From NCBI GenBank assembly GCA_002687665.1, contig NZAX01000092.1, positions 1 to 9,788 on the forward strand: 9,788 nucleotides of DNA, given 5' to 3'. The translations under genes were made by a program, and so were the position numbers. Positions 1 through 6,341 of the stretch are shown piece after piece; positions within the stretch are counted from its first letter, which is position 1; each line of letters opens with the position of its first letter. The notes below the pieces were generated by a model. The model was given only the letters and a program-made list of their open reading frames with translations. It was not told the origin of the DNA and did not search any database. The DNA comes from Flavobacteriaceae bacterium. GTDB taxonomy: Bacteria > Bacteroidota > Bacteroidia > Flavobacteriales > Flavobacteriaceae.

Positions 1-90
1 AATGGAAAACAATACATCGTCATCGCAGGGGGAGGAAGTGGAAAGCCAGGGACCAAAGCTGGAAATAAAATTTATTGCTTCGGACTTTAG
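1..90 (+). CDS. PQQ-dependent membrane quinoprotein dehydrogenase, C-terminal end (partial)
   Basis: Frame 1 is open from the first base to a TAG at 88-90. It encodes 29 residues beginning NGKQYIVIAGGG and ending KIYCFGL. This matches the last strand of the eight-bladed propeller in PQQ-dependent glucose/alcohol dehydrogenases, whose C termini read roughly NGxQYVVIxxGGG-K-GTKxGDxYVAFAL. These enzymes oxidise sugars or alcohols on the outer face of the inner membrane and pass electrons to quinone. The active site lies outside the window, so substrate and completeness cannot be judged. A longer ATG-initiated reading in frame 2 (2-226) crosses the same DNA, but its protein resembles nothing and I treat it as spurious. 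Confidence 0.75.
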   Translation, partial: NGKQYIVIAGGGSGKPGTKAGNKIYCFGL

Positions 91-205
91 TCATTATCAT
101 AAAACACATGGAAAAAAAAAGCTCTCCGAAATACTGGAAAGCTTCTCATTAGTTGCTAATTCATTGGTTGTACCAATTTTAACAACACACAACATTTTTG
201 AAACA

Positions 206-223
206 GGGATTATAAATTATCCC
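206..223 (+). terminator. Possible weak terminator of the quinoprotein gene
   Basis: GGGAT at 206-210 pairs with ATCCC at 219-223 across an AT-rich interior that can partly pair. TAATTTAATT follows. The stem is short, lacks a clean T run and lies 115 nt after the stop codon, so this is a tentative call. Confidence 0.25.
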
Positions 224-278
224 TAATTTAATTACAAAGATAAGTAATTTTACTTTAATAGCTTTTTAATTTTTTTAA

Positions 279-299
279 TTGAGAAAAACCATTTCTCAA
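279..299. repeat. 8-bp inverted repeat upstream of the SDR gene
   Basis: TTGAGAAA (279-286) and TTTCTCAA (292-299) are perfect inverted copies around the 5-nt loop AACCA. The repeat lies 28 nt before the ATG at 328 and is not followed by T residues. An operator or 5'-leader hairpin is more likely than a terminator. Its function is unknown. Confidence 0.4.
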
Positions 300-327
300 A
301 TGGCCTTAATTTGATAAATTTAGGGCA

Positions 328-1683
328 ATGAAACAAAAAATCGTACTGGCGGGAGCAACAGGTTTCATTGGGCGATGGATAATTGAGGAGTTCCAAGATG
401 ATTATCAAATAATTGCATTGAGCCGAAAAAAAGTCAAAACCAATCCCAATGACAAAATTATTTGGCGGACAGTAGATTTGTATTCGATGTCAAGTACAGA
501 AAAAGCTCTGGAGGGAGCAGATATTGCCATTTATTTAGTCCACTCCATGCAACCCTCAACTCGACTGAACCAAGGGAAATTTGAAGACACAGATTTACTA
601 TTGGCCGATAATTTTTCGAGAGCAGCCCAAAAAAACAAACTCAAACAGATAATCTATGTAGGTGGAATTCTGCCTAAAGATAAATATCAGATTTCCAATC
701 ATCTTTTGTCGCGGTATGAGGTGGAAAAAACTTTAGGGTCGGGAACAACCCCTTTGACATCCATCAGAGCCGGTATCATCATTGGGCCAGGTGGTTCCTC
801 CTTTAAGATCGTTACCCATCTGGTAAAAAATCTTCCAATGATGGGATGTCCGCTATGGACTAAATCCGAAAACCAACCCATTGATGTTTTTGATATACTC
901 TCTCTTATCAAACAATGTGCCGGAAACATAAAAACCTATGACAAAAATATTGAGATCGGAGGCAAAGAAGTTTTGACTTATATGGAACTCCTAAAAATAA
1001 CCTCCAAAATGATGCACAAAAAACGTTTGATTTTTTCCATGCCATTCTTTACGGTAGGTTTGTCAAAATGGTGGGTCAGTATTTTTGGAGATTCCAATAT
1101 CAATTTTGTTTCACCACTGGTGGAAAGCCTAAAGCATCGTATGATCCCCAGCAATGAATATTCTGATTTGTATAACATTGATTTTTCCCCTATCGAAACC
1201 AGTATAAAAAGAGCACTCACCCAAAAACCTCCTGCCCTGCCCTCTTTTCATCAACTCCGTACCGAAAAAAATACCGTCAGAAGTGTTCAGAGAATCTACA
1301 ATCCCGGAAAGCACAATGCCCAATGGGTAGCCAAACATTACCCCATTTGGCTAAGTAAAAGATTTGCTGGACTCATCAACCCCCGGTTTGACGGTAGCTT
1401 TTTGAGGTTCTACCTCCTAGGAGTTATGTTGTTGGAACTGCAATTGATCGAAGACAGGAGTACACCCAATCGACAGCTTTTTTACATCACAGGTGGGGCA
1501 TTAACCAAAAGAAAAGATTTGGGTTGGTTGGAATTCCGATCCATTTTAGACAACGAATATGTCATCACCGCCATACACGAATATGTTCCCAAATTACCAT
1601 GGGGGATTTATAAATTGACCCAAGCCAAATTGCACCTCTATGTAATGAAAAAATTTGAAAGAGAGTTGTCAAAACAGAGATAG
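328..1683 (+). CDS. Atypical SDR NAD(P)-binding protein with C-terminal DUF2867-like domain
   Basis: The 451-residue protein has a Rossmann fold. The dinucleotide-binding motif GATGFIG is at residues 9-15. The YLVHSM segment at 69-74 is typical of the YbjT/DUF2867 class of extended SDRs. IYVGGI at 109-114, a HLLSRYEVEK stretch near 125-134 in the usual active-site Tyr region, and SIRAGIIIGPGG at 145-156 follow. Residues from about 330 to the end, including LGWLEFR and a repeated aromatic/proline pattern, resemble DUF2867, a START-like domain often fused to these reductases. Substrates of the family are mostly unknown, so no reaction is assigned. The gene stands alone on the plus strand and converges on the symporter gene 85 nt away. 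The ATG at 328 starts directly at the conserved KIVLAGATG strand. Confidence 0.8.
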   Translation: MKQKIVLAGATGFIGRWIIEEFQDDYQIIALSRKKVKTNPNDKIIWRTVDLYSMSSTEKALEGADIAIYLVHSMQPSTRLNQGKFEDTDLLLADNFSRAAQKNKLKQIIYVGGILPKDKYQISNHLLSRYEVEKTLGSGTTPLTSIRAGIIIGPGGSSFKIVTHLVKNLPMMGCPLWTKSENQPIDVFDILSLIKQCAGNIKTYDKNIEIGGKEVLTYMELLKITSKMMHKKRLIFSMPFFTVGLSKWWVSIFGDSNINFVSPLVESLKHRMIPSNEYSDLYNIDFSPIETSIKRALTQKPPALPSFHQLRTEKNTVRSVQRIYNPGKHNAQWVAKHYPIWLSKRFAGLINPRFDGSFLRFYLLGVMLLELQLIEDRSTPNRQLFYITGGALTKRKDLGWLEFRSILDNEYVITAIHEYVPKLPWGIYKLTQAKLHLYVMKKFERELSKQR

Positions 1684-1716
1684 CCATTGAAAACGGGTCC
1701 TCTTTTTTTTGTTTTA

Positions 1717-1728
1717 TTGCTTAAGCAA
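1717..1728. repeat. 12-bp palindrome between convergent genes
   Basis: TTGCTTAAGCAA is a perfect palindrome in the 85-nt gap between two convergent genes, just after a T8 run at 1703-1710. It could be part of a shared termination region. With no loop and no G/C-rich stem it is not a textbook intrinsic terminator. Confidence 0.3.
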
Positions 1729-1768
1729 ACACTATAGAAATATGAGACTATCCGAATGATAAATCCAA

Positions 1769-3163
1769 TTATTTTTTATTGATATAAAAGTAATTGATCA
1801 AAGCAGCCAATCCCAGAATAATCATCAAAAACAGATCTGTTTTGAAAGATAAAATATGTTTGGGGAACCACCCCAAATTGGATAAAATAAAAATCAATAG
1901 GGCCAATAATGAAAGAAGAACCATGGCAATCCCATTTGGACGGTTAGAAAAGATCCCCAATATAATCATTGGTCCCATCAATGCAGTCCCGGAAAAACTT
2001 AAGCGGGCCAAAAGAACCAATTCATCAGAACTTACCAATGAAAAAATCAAAGCAGAAAGTGCGAATAAGAATATCACCAACCGAACAGGACGTAAATTAT
2101 CATCTTCCTTAAGGCCTAAAAGCCCCCTTATTTCATTTCCCATGGCAAATAATTGGGAATCAGAAGTTGACATGGCAGCAGCAAACAAGCCAATGATGAT
2201 AAAAGCAGCTATCATTTCGTGTTGTTCCCCCAGAAGTACACCACCCAAGAATTCAGAAGTACTGGCATCTGCATAATAGATGGCACCATACATACCAATA
2301 ATGATGGTCGGGAGAATGACCAGCATGGCAAAAAAACCTACTGCAGTAGCCATTCTTTTTAGGGCATTATAATTTTTCATGATTACCAAACGGGTGGACA
2401 ACTGCGGTTGGGTAACCGGGATCATCAATATAGCAATTGTAGAGGCAATCAAAAATTGTGGAGTCAGAAGTCCTTTGGGGCCCGGAGTAGAGAGTAGCTC
2501 CTTGTCTATAGTGGCTATACGTTCAAAAAGTGCGTTCCAGCCCCCCACTTGATTCAAGCAATTGAAGGCAACAATCCAAACCACTATCAGCAGTAAAGTT
2601 CCTTGTAAAGAGTCTGCATATATGATGGCTTTAAGACCGCCCAACTCAGAATAAATCAACATGATCAAAACGATCCCAATAGACCAGCCCCAAACAGGAA
2701 TAAAGTCCGGAAAAGCAGAAACCAAAAATATGGCCACCCCTCTGATTTGAATTGCGATGTAAGGGATAAGGAATAAAAAAACCGCCGTAAAATAAAGGTA
2801 ACCTGCCATTCGATTTTGGTAACATTTTTGGAGTAATACAGACATTCCTTGATAAGGAGATTTACCAACCCTTTTTCTTAAATAAAACCCGAACCACAAA
2901 ATCAAAAAGACCATTATCGCATCTGAAAAAGCTAAAAAAATCCAGGCTCCTACTCCGTTAGCTCGAGAAAAATCAGGCATGCCCAACAGTGTAAAAGTGC
3001 TAAAAAGAGTCGCAGCAAAAGTCATTAAACCAATCACTACTCCGATCTTTGCCCCACCCAACATAAAGTCTGATGAAGTTTTGATCTGTTTTTTTGTCCG
3101 CCATGAAAAAAACATCAAAATCCCTATATATAGAGTGCCAATAATAAAGAGATAGCTCAGCAT
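1769..3163 (-). CDS. Sodium:solute symporter (SSS family)
   Basis: This 464-residue protein is almost entirely hydrophobic, as expected of a 12-13 helix SSS (LeuT-fold) transporter. The family signature lies around residues 171-188 as YSELGGLKAIIYADSLQG (the usual pattern is Y-x-x-x-GG-x-x-A-x-x-x-x-D-x-x-Q). MSTSDSQL at 331-338 matches the helix that supplies Ser/Thr ligands to the Na2 site. Such proteins couple sodium entry to uptake of sugars, sugar acids, carboxylates or related solutes across the inner membrane. The gene starts 1 nt after the stop of the DUF3311-like small protein, so the two are surely co-expressed. Its place at the end of a GH88/oxidoreductase cluster suggests a uronate or small uronate-containing saccharide as substrate, which is inference. 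It lies last in the run and faces the plus-strand SDR gene. Confidence 0.9.
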   Translation of the reverse strand: MLSYLFIIGTLYIGILMFFSWRTKKQIKTSSDFMLGGAKIGVVIGLMTFAATLFSTFTLLGMPDFSRANGVGAWIFLAFSDAIMVFLILWFGFYLRKRVGKSPYQGMSVLLQKCYQNRMAGYLYFTAVFLFLIPYIAIQIRGVAIFLVSAFPDFIPVWGWSIGIVLIMLIYSELGGLKAIIYADSLQGTLLLIVVWIVAFNCLNQVGGWNALFERIATIDKELLSTPGPKGLLTPQFLIASTIAILMIPVTQPQLSTRLVIMKNYNALKRMATAVGFFAMLVILPTIIIGMYGAIYYADASTSEFLGGVLLGEQHEMIAAFIIIGLFAAAMSTSDSQLFAMGNEIRGLLGLKEDDNLRPVRLVIFLFALSALIFSLVSSDELVLLARLSFSGTALMGPMIILGIFSNRPNGIAMVLLSLLALLIFILSNLGWFPKHILSFKTDLFLMIILGLAALINYFYINKK

Positions 3164-3164
3164 A

Positions 3165-3392
3165 TTATTCTTCTTTCAATTCATCTGATTTGAGTCGAGA
3201 AAATACATAACCCCCAACAGCAGTCAATAATACCAATAATAGGGTAATCAAAATTCCAAACCAAAGGGTAAAAGGCATTCCCAAGAAATAGGGTTCCAAT
3301 TTATTTTGAGCTAAAACCCATGGTGAAAATTGTATCGCTAAACAAAAAAGAACAGCTCCTACAATCAGTCTCCAAGTATTATTTAATTTCAC
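3165..3392 (-). CDS. DUF3311-like small membrane protein, probable symporter partner
   Basis: The 75-residue protein has two hydrophobic segments, roughly 9-26 and 42-65. Between them PYFLGMPFTLWFG (34-46) resembles the P-x-LGMPF-W core of DUF3311 proteins, which are commonly encoded directly before SSS transporters. A basic/acidic tail follows (SRLKSDELKEE). The start codon is GTG at 3392-3390. The next upstream in-frame codons run into a stop, and the first internal ATG (residue 39) would remove the first helix. Its TAA is separated by one base from the symporter ATG, so translation is probably coupled. By analogy with small subunits of acetate or pantothenate permeases it may assist folding or activity of the symporter. 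That role is inference. Confidence 0.75.
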   Translation of the reverse strand: MKLNNTWRLIVGAVLFCLAIQFSPWVLAQNKLEPYFLGMPFTLWFGILITLLLVLLTAVGGYVFSRLKSDELKEE

Positions 3393-3488
3393 AAGTTTAA
3401 ATTTAAGTTAATTAGCTATTATTTAATCATTCTCTTGTATTGAGAAATTTATTTTGGCTGATTTAAATCCACTATGAGGGTTTCATAT
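3393..3488 (-). promoter_or_regulatory. Intergenic module A: leader of the DUF3311-symporter pair
   Basis: This 96-nt gap is visibly related to the gap at 5405-5506. In minus-strand order it contains four parts. First is a terminator-like AAACCC/GGATTT inverted repeat (3483-3465, one C-A mismatch). Second is a 17-nt block (3470-3454) that begins GGATTT and ends AGCCAA. Third is a TTCTC-N7-GAGAA stem-loop (3446-3430). Fourth is a 37-nt AT-rich leader before the GTG. TAAATTTC (3451-3444) resembles the Bacteroidota -7 element TAnnTTTG, but no convincing -33 element is present. It may be an end-plus-start signal or a regulator-binding leader. Confidence 0.55.
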
Positions 3489-4259
3489 TTATAAAAATTG
3501 TATGGTCAATCCACCATCGGTATTAATGACTTGACCCGTTGCATAAGGTATGGTTCCTGTGGCTAAAGCTGCAACCGTTTTTCCTATATCTTGAGGGTTG
3601 CCCCATCGTTTTTGTAAAGTAAGGCCTTCTTCAATCAGTTTATCATATTTTTCTACCACACTGGCAGTCATGTCGGTACGGATGATCCCTGGCTGAATTT
3701 CATAAACCGGAATATCATATTCCCCCAATCGCACCGCCCAAAGTTTGGTTGACATGGTCAAGCCTGCTTTTGAAATACAATAATCCCCCCTATTGACTGA
3801 GGCAGTAGTCGCTGAAACCGAGGAAACATTGATTATTGAAAAAGTCTCTTTGGGCTTTTTATTCTTTTGCTCAATCATCCAGCGTGCTACCAACTGGGTT
3901 AAAAAATAGGGCCCCTTTAAGTTAGTGTTAAGCACCCAATCATAACTTTCCTCTGTGGCGTCCAAAATATCATTACGTTCTTTGGGAGCTACACCGGCAT
4001 TATTTATTAAAACGTTGAGCCTGCCAAAATGGGCTTTTACCTCACTGATGATTTTGGAACGATCTTCTGATATTGAGATATCCCCCTGACAATATATAAC
4101 TTCTCCTTCGTCAGTATTGAGCTCAGCTAACACTTCTTTGACTTGATCTGCTGGCCTTAGTCCATTGATCGCCAAGCTATACCCGGCTTTGAGCATTGAC
4201 TTTGCAATACCCAAGCCGATTCCTCTGGATCCTCCAGTGATGAGTGCTATAGGTTTCAT
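3489..4259 (-). CDS. SDR-family oxidoreductase (3-ketoacyl-ACP-reductase-like, likely sugar dehydrogenase)
   Basis: This classical short-chain dehydrogenase has 256 residues. The nucleotide motif TGGSRGIG is at 8-15 and NNAG at 86-89. The full catalytic tetrad is present as Asn113, Ser147, Tyr160 and Lys164 (YCISK). PGIIRTDM at 190-197 and a C-terminal GQVINTDGG are also family-typical. It looks most like the FabG-related group often annotated as 3-ketoacyl-ACP reductase that occurs in carbohydrate clusters, so the true substrate is probably a sugar or sugar-acid hydroxyl/keto group (inference). I chose the ATG at 4259 because it places MKPIALITGG at the family N terminus and overlaps the preceding gene's TGA by 4 nt (ATGA). 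A start at 4298 would add 13 residues with no family match. Confidence 0.85.
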   Translation of the reverse strand: MKPIALITGGSRGIGLGIAKSMLKAGYSLAINGLRPADQVKEVLAELNTDEGEVIYCQGDISISEDRSKIISEVKAHFGRLNVLINNAGVAPKERNDILDATEESYDWVLNTNLKGPYFLTQLVARWMIEQKNKKPKETFSIINVSSVSATTASVNRGDYCISKAGLTMSTKLWAVRLGEYDIPVYEIQPGIIRTDMTASVVEKYDKLIEEGLTLQKRWGNPQDIGKTVAALATGTIPYATGQVINTDGGLTIQFL

Positions 4260-5404
4260 TTTAATTCCGGAATATTGATCCATGTCTTTTTCTTCCAACT
4301 TTCAAGACCCAATTCTGCCAACTGGACTCCTTTGGCCCCCTCCATCAAATTCCAAGGAAAGGGAGTATCCAATAACACGTGTTTGAGGAATAATTCCCAC
4401 TGGATCTTGAAGGCATTTTCAAAACCCTCTTTCTCCAGCACCTTGGTCCATCCTTCTTTAAAATCTATAGGATTGGGTATATCCGGATTCCAAACTGGCT
4501 TGGGGGGGTTTCCATATTCTTGAGTCCAGCATTCTCTCAACCCCACAACAGAAGACCCTTTGGTGCCATCTACGTGTAGGGTGAGTAGATCATCTCTTCT
4601 CACACGTGTCGTCCATGAGGAATTGAACTGAGCAACTATACCTCCCTCCAATTCGAAAATGGAATAGGCGGCGTCATCAGCGGTACAAGTGTAAGGGAGA
4701 CCATTTTCGTCAATCCGCTCCGGGATGTGAGTAGCACCCAAACAAAAAACACCTTTGACCGATCCGAAAATGTTATCCAATAAATACCTCCAATGGCAGA
4801 GCATATCAACGATTATTCCCCCATCATCCTCCTTTCGGTAATTCCAACTCGGTCTTTGGGCCGGAACGGTGTGACCTTCAAAAACCCAATATCCAAAGTC
4901 TCCTCTAACAGATAAAATATCACCAAAAAAATCATTTTCAATCAAACGTTTTAATTTCAACATGCCCGGTAACCACAGCTTATCCTGAACGACACCGTGT
5001 TTCAAACTTGCTTTTTCACATAGTTGATATAATTCCAAAGCAACCTGTGTGGAAGTTGCGATGGGCTTTTCGCAGTAAATATGCTTACCGGCAACTACTG
5101 CCTTTTTGATGGCATCGGCCCTTCTGCCAGTGGTTTGAGCATCAAAATAGATGTGATATTGATCCTCCTTCAAAACCTCATCCAAATTGGTTGTCCATCT
5201 TTCCACTTGGGTTCTTTCGGCTAGTTTTTTTAATTTATTTTCATTACGACCTACCAGCACCAAATCGGGCATTATGATTTCATTATCATTTACTTTGACC
5301 CCTCCCTGCGATATGATGGCTGCCAAAGAGCGAATCAAGTGTTGGTTGGTTCCCATTCTTCCAGTCACCCCATTCATGATGACTCCTATTTTGTGTAATT
5401 TCAT
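4256..5404 (-). CDS. Gfo/Idh/MocA-family NAD(P)-dependent oxidoreductase
   Basis: The 382-residue protein opens with a Rossmann strand and a nucleotide loop, KIGVIMNGVTGRMG (5-18). The family hallmark EKP is at 112-114, its Lys contributing to catalysis and cofactor binding. A D-x-x-x-H pair sits in the substrate domain at Asp200/His204 (GGIIVDMLCHW). Length and two-domain layout are normal. Members oxidise, reduce or epimerise sugars, inositols and sugar acids using NAD(P). The next gene overlaps its stop codon by 4 nt (ATGA), which argues for translational coupling with the SDR. The upstream gap (5405-5506) contains the same module as the gap before the symporter pair. The exact substrate is unknown. 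Residues around 245-270 rich in acidic and Trp positions suggest a polar, charged ligand, but this is weak. Confidence 0.88.
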   Translation of the reverse strand: MKLHKIGVIMNGVTGRMGTNQHLIRSLAAIISQGGVKVNDNEIIMPDLVLVGRNENKLKKLAERTQVERWTTNLDEVLKEDQYHIYFDAQTTGRRADAIKKAVVAGKHIYCEKPIATSTQVALELYQLCEKASLKHGVVQDKLWLPGMLKLKRLIENDFFGDILSVRGDFGYWVFEGHTVPAQRPSWNYRKEDDGGIIVDMLCHWRYLLDNIFGSVKGVFCLGATHIPERIDENGLPYTCTADDAAYSIFELEGGIVAQFNSSWTTRVRRDDLLTLHVDGTKGSSVVGLRECWTQEYGNPPKPVWNPDIPNPIDFKEGWTKVLEKEGFENAFKIQWELFLKHVLLDTPFPWNLMEGAKGVQLAELGLESWKKKTWINIPELK

Positions 5405-5506
5405 GCTTTTAAATCTGTGTTAACTAACTGATATTTAGTATTTCCTTTTGTTTAGGAAGTTATCTTGGCTATTTAAAATCCCTCTAATAGGATTTTATTG
5501 AATGTT
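5405..5506 (-). promoter_or_regulatory. Intergenic module B: leader of the Gfo/Idh-SDR pair
   Basis: This 102-nt gap is similar to 3393-3488. In minus-strand order it has AAAATCC-N8-GGATTTT, a 17-nt block (5481-5465) that begins GGATTT and ends AGCCAA, then TAACTTCC, a TTCCT-N7-AGGAA stem-loop (5458-5442), and 37 nt to the ATG. The 37-nt leader matches that of module A at 24 of 37 positions by eye. The stem sequence differs from module A (TTCTC/GAGAA) but pairing, loop length and distance to the start are all kept. It is likely a transcription or leader signal shared by the two pairs. Confidence 0.55.
5475..5496 (-). terminator. Terminator-like hairpin after the isomerase gene
   Basis: On the minus strand AAAATCC (5496-5490) and GGATTTT (5481-5475) form a perfect 7-bp stem around 8 nt, starting 10 nt after the isomerase stop. 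It ends in four T residues followed by AAAT, so any termination would be partial. The related gap at 3465-3483 has a weaker version at the same relative place. Confidence 0.4.
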
Positions 5507-6334
5507 TTATGTGTGATTAAAATATGATTTCTTAATGTCTTCCAAATATAACTTTTGATCTTGAGCCCACAAACGTTCGGAGAAAACCTCAACTTCGTAG
5601 TAACCCTCAAACCCGGCTTCTTCTAACCACGCTCTTATTTGTCTGACGGGAATACAACCTTCGCCCATCAAACCTCTGTCTGTAAGCAAATCGATTGTAG
5701 GAACACGCCAATCACAAACGTGGACAGCAAATATATTTTTATTTATTCCACATCTGAGGATTTCATTTTTAAGTTGGTTGTCCCACCAAAGGTGGTAAAC
5801 ATCAATGGCTACACCCACCCATGGAGAGGCAATTGATTCGCACATATCATTGGCTTGTCCTAAAGATATAATAGCTGATTTGTCTCCAGCATACATAGGG
5901 TGAAGTGGTTCTATGGCCAATTTTACCCCCATATTTTTGGCATAAGGGATCAGTTGATTAATTCCATCTTGAATTTGACGGCGGGAAACTTCTAAAGCTT
6001 GACGTGGATCGGCTCCACATACCAGCACTAATAATGGAGCTCCGAGTGCAGAGGCCTGATCTATCGCTAATTGATTGTCTTGCAAGGCCAACTCTCGATC
6101 ATTGGCCTCTACTGAAGGGAAAAAACCTCCTCGCACCAGGGAAACAACCTCCATTTGGTTGGTGTTCAATAAAGCTTTAATTTTTTTTAAATCTTTACCT
6201 TCCAACAAATGTCTCCAAATAGAAATTCCACTGACACCGGATTTCGAATAATGCTTTATACATTCTTCTAAACTCCAAGGTTTGGTGGTTTGTGTATGAA
6301 TACAAAGCTTCGAAAAGTCCTTCAGCGCTCTCAT
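5507..6334 (-). CDS. Sugar phosphate isomerase/epimerase-like TIM-barrel protein
   Basis: The 275-residue protein has the xylose-isomerase-like (AP-endonuclease-2) TIM-barrel pattern. The expected divalent-metal ligands can be read at Glu142 (LAIEPLHP), Asp178 (VAIDVYHLWWD, with His181), His205 (AVHVCDW) and Glu249 (YEVEVFSE). RLWAQD after the last strand is common in this group. Relatives include hydroxypyruvate isomerase, D-tagatose/psicose 3-epimerase and inosose-type enzymes, and many uncharacterised members occur beside Gfo/Idh/MocA oxidoreductases. No signal peptide is present, so it acts in the cytoplasm. It begins 7 nt after the GH88 stop codon, which makes the two one transcription unit. 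The specific reaction cannot be fixed from sequence. An isomerase or 3-keto-sugar-type epimerase or lyase acting on the GH88 product is the likely role. Confidence 0.82.
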   Translation of the reverse strand: MRALKDFSKLCIHTQTTKPWSLEECIKHYSKSGVSGISIWRHLLEGKDLKKIKALLNTNQMEVVSLVRGGFFPSVEANDRELALQDNQLAIDQASALGAPLLVLVCGADPRQALEVSRRQIQDGINQLIPYAKNMGVKLAIEPLHPMYAGDKSAIISLGQANDMCESIASPWVGVAIDVYHLWWDNQLKNEILRCGINKNIFAVHVCDWRVPTIDLLTDRGLMGEGCIPVRQIRAWLEEAGFEGYYEVEVFSERLWAQDQKLYLEDIKKSYFNHT

Positions 6335-6341
6335 GAGTTAA

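Larger units (their letters stand above)
91..327. other. Intergenic region without a recognisable gene
   Basis: This is an AT-rich gap of 237 nt between the quinoprotein end and the SDR start. It holds an imperfect hairpin around 120-151 (AAGCTcTCC pairing with GGAaAGCTT, one mismatch), a GGGAT/ATCCC stem at 206-223, and an 8-bp inverted repeat at 279-299. No good Bacteroidota promoter (TTG plus TAnnTTTG) is visible before 328. The nearest match is TTAATTTG at 306-313, which misses the conserved A. Confidence 0.6.

Noticed and set aside
2..226. 74-codon ATG frame at the left edge
   Set aside because: Its product resembles no family, and frame 1 over the same DNA gives the recognisable end of a PQQ dehydrogenase.
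235..242. CAAAGATA, a perfect minus-strand TAnnTTTG promoter element
   Set aside because: There is no -33 element at the right distance, and transcription would run antisense into the quinoprotein end, so it is probably a chance match.
1684..1768. Intrinsic terminator from the T8 run at 1703-1710
   Set aside because: No adequate GC-containing stem precedes the T run, and the nearby TTGCTTAAGCAA palindrome lies after it and has no loop.
1794..2276. 160-codon plus-strand frame within the symporter gene
   Set aside because: It is antisense to a clear transporter, and its composition (rich in Lys, Asn, Arg, Pro) is what reverse-complement hydrophobic codons give.
3430..3446. Known riboswitch or attenuator in the module leaders
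   Set aside because: The stem is only 5 bp and the leader about 37 nt. No conserved aptamer core of a known class can be seen, so only an unspecified regulatory module is reported.
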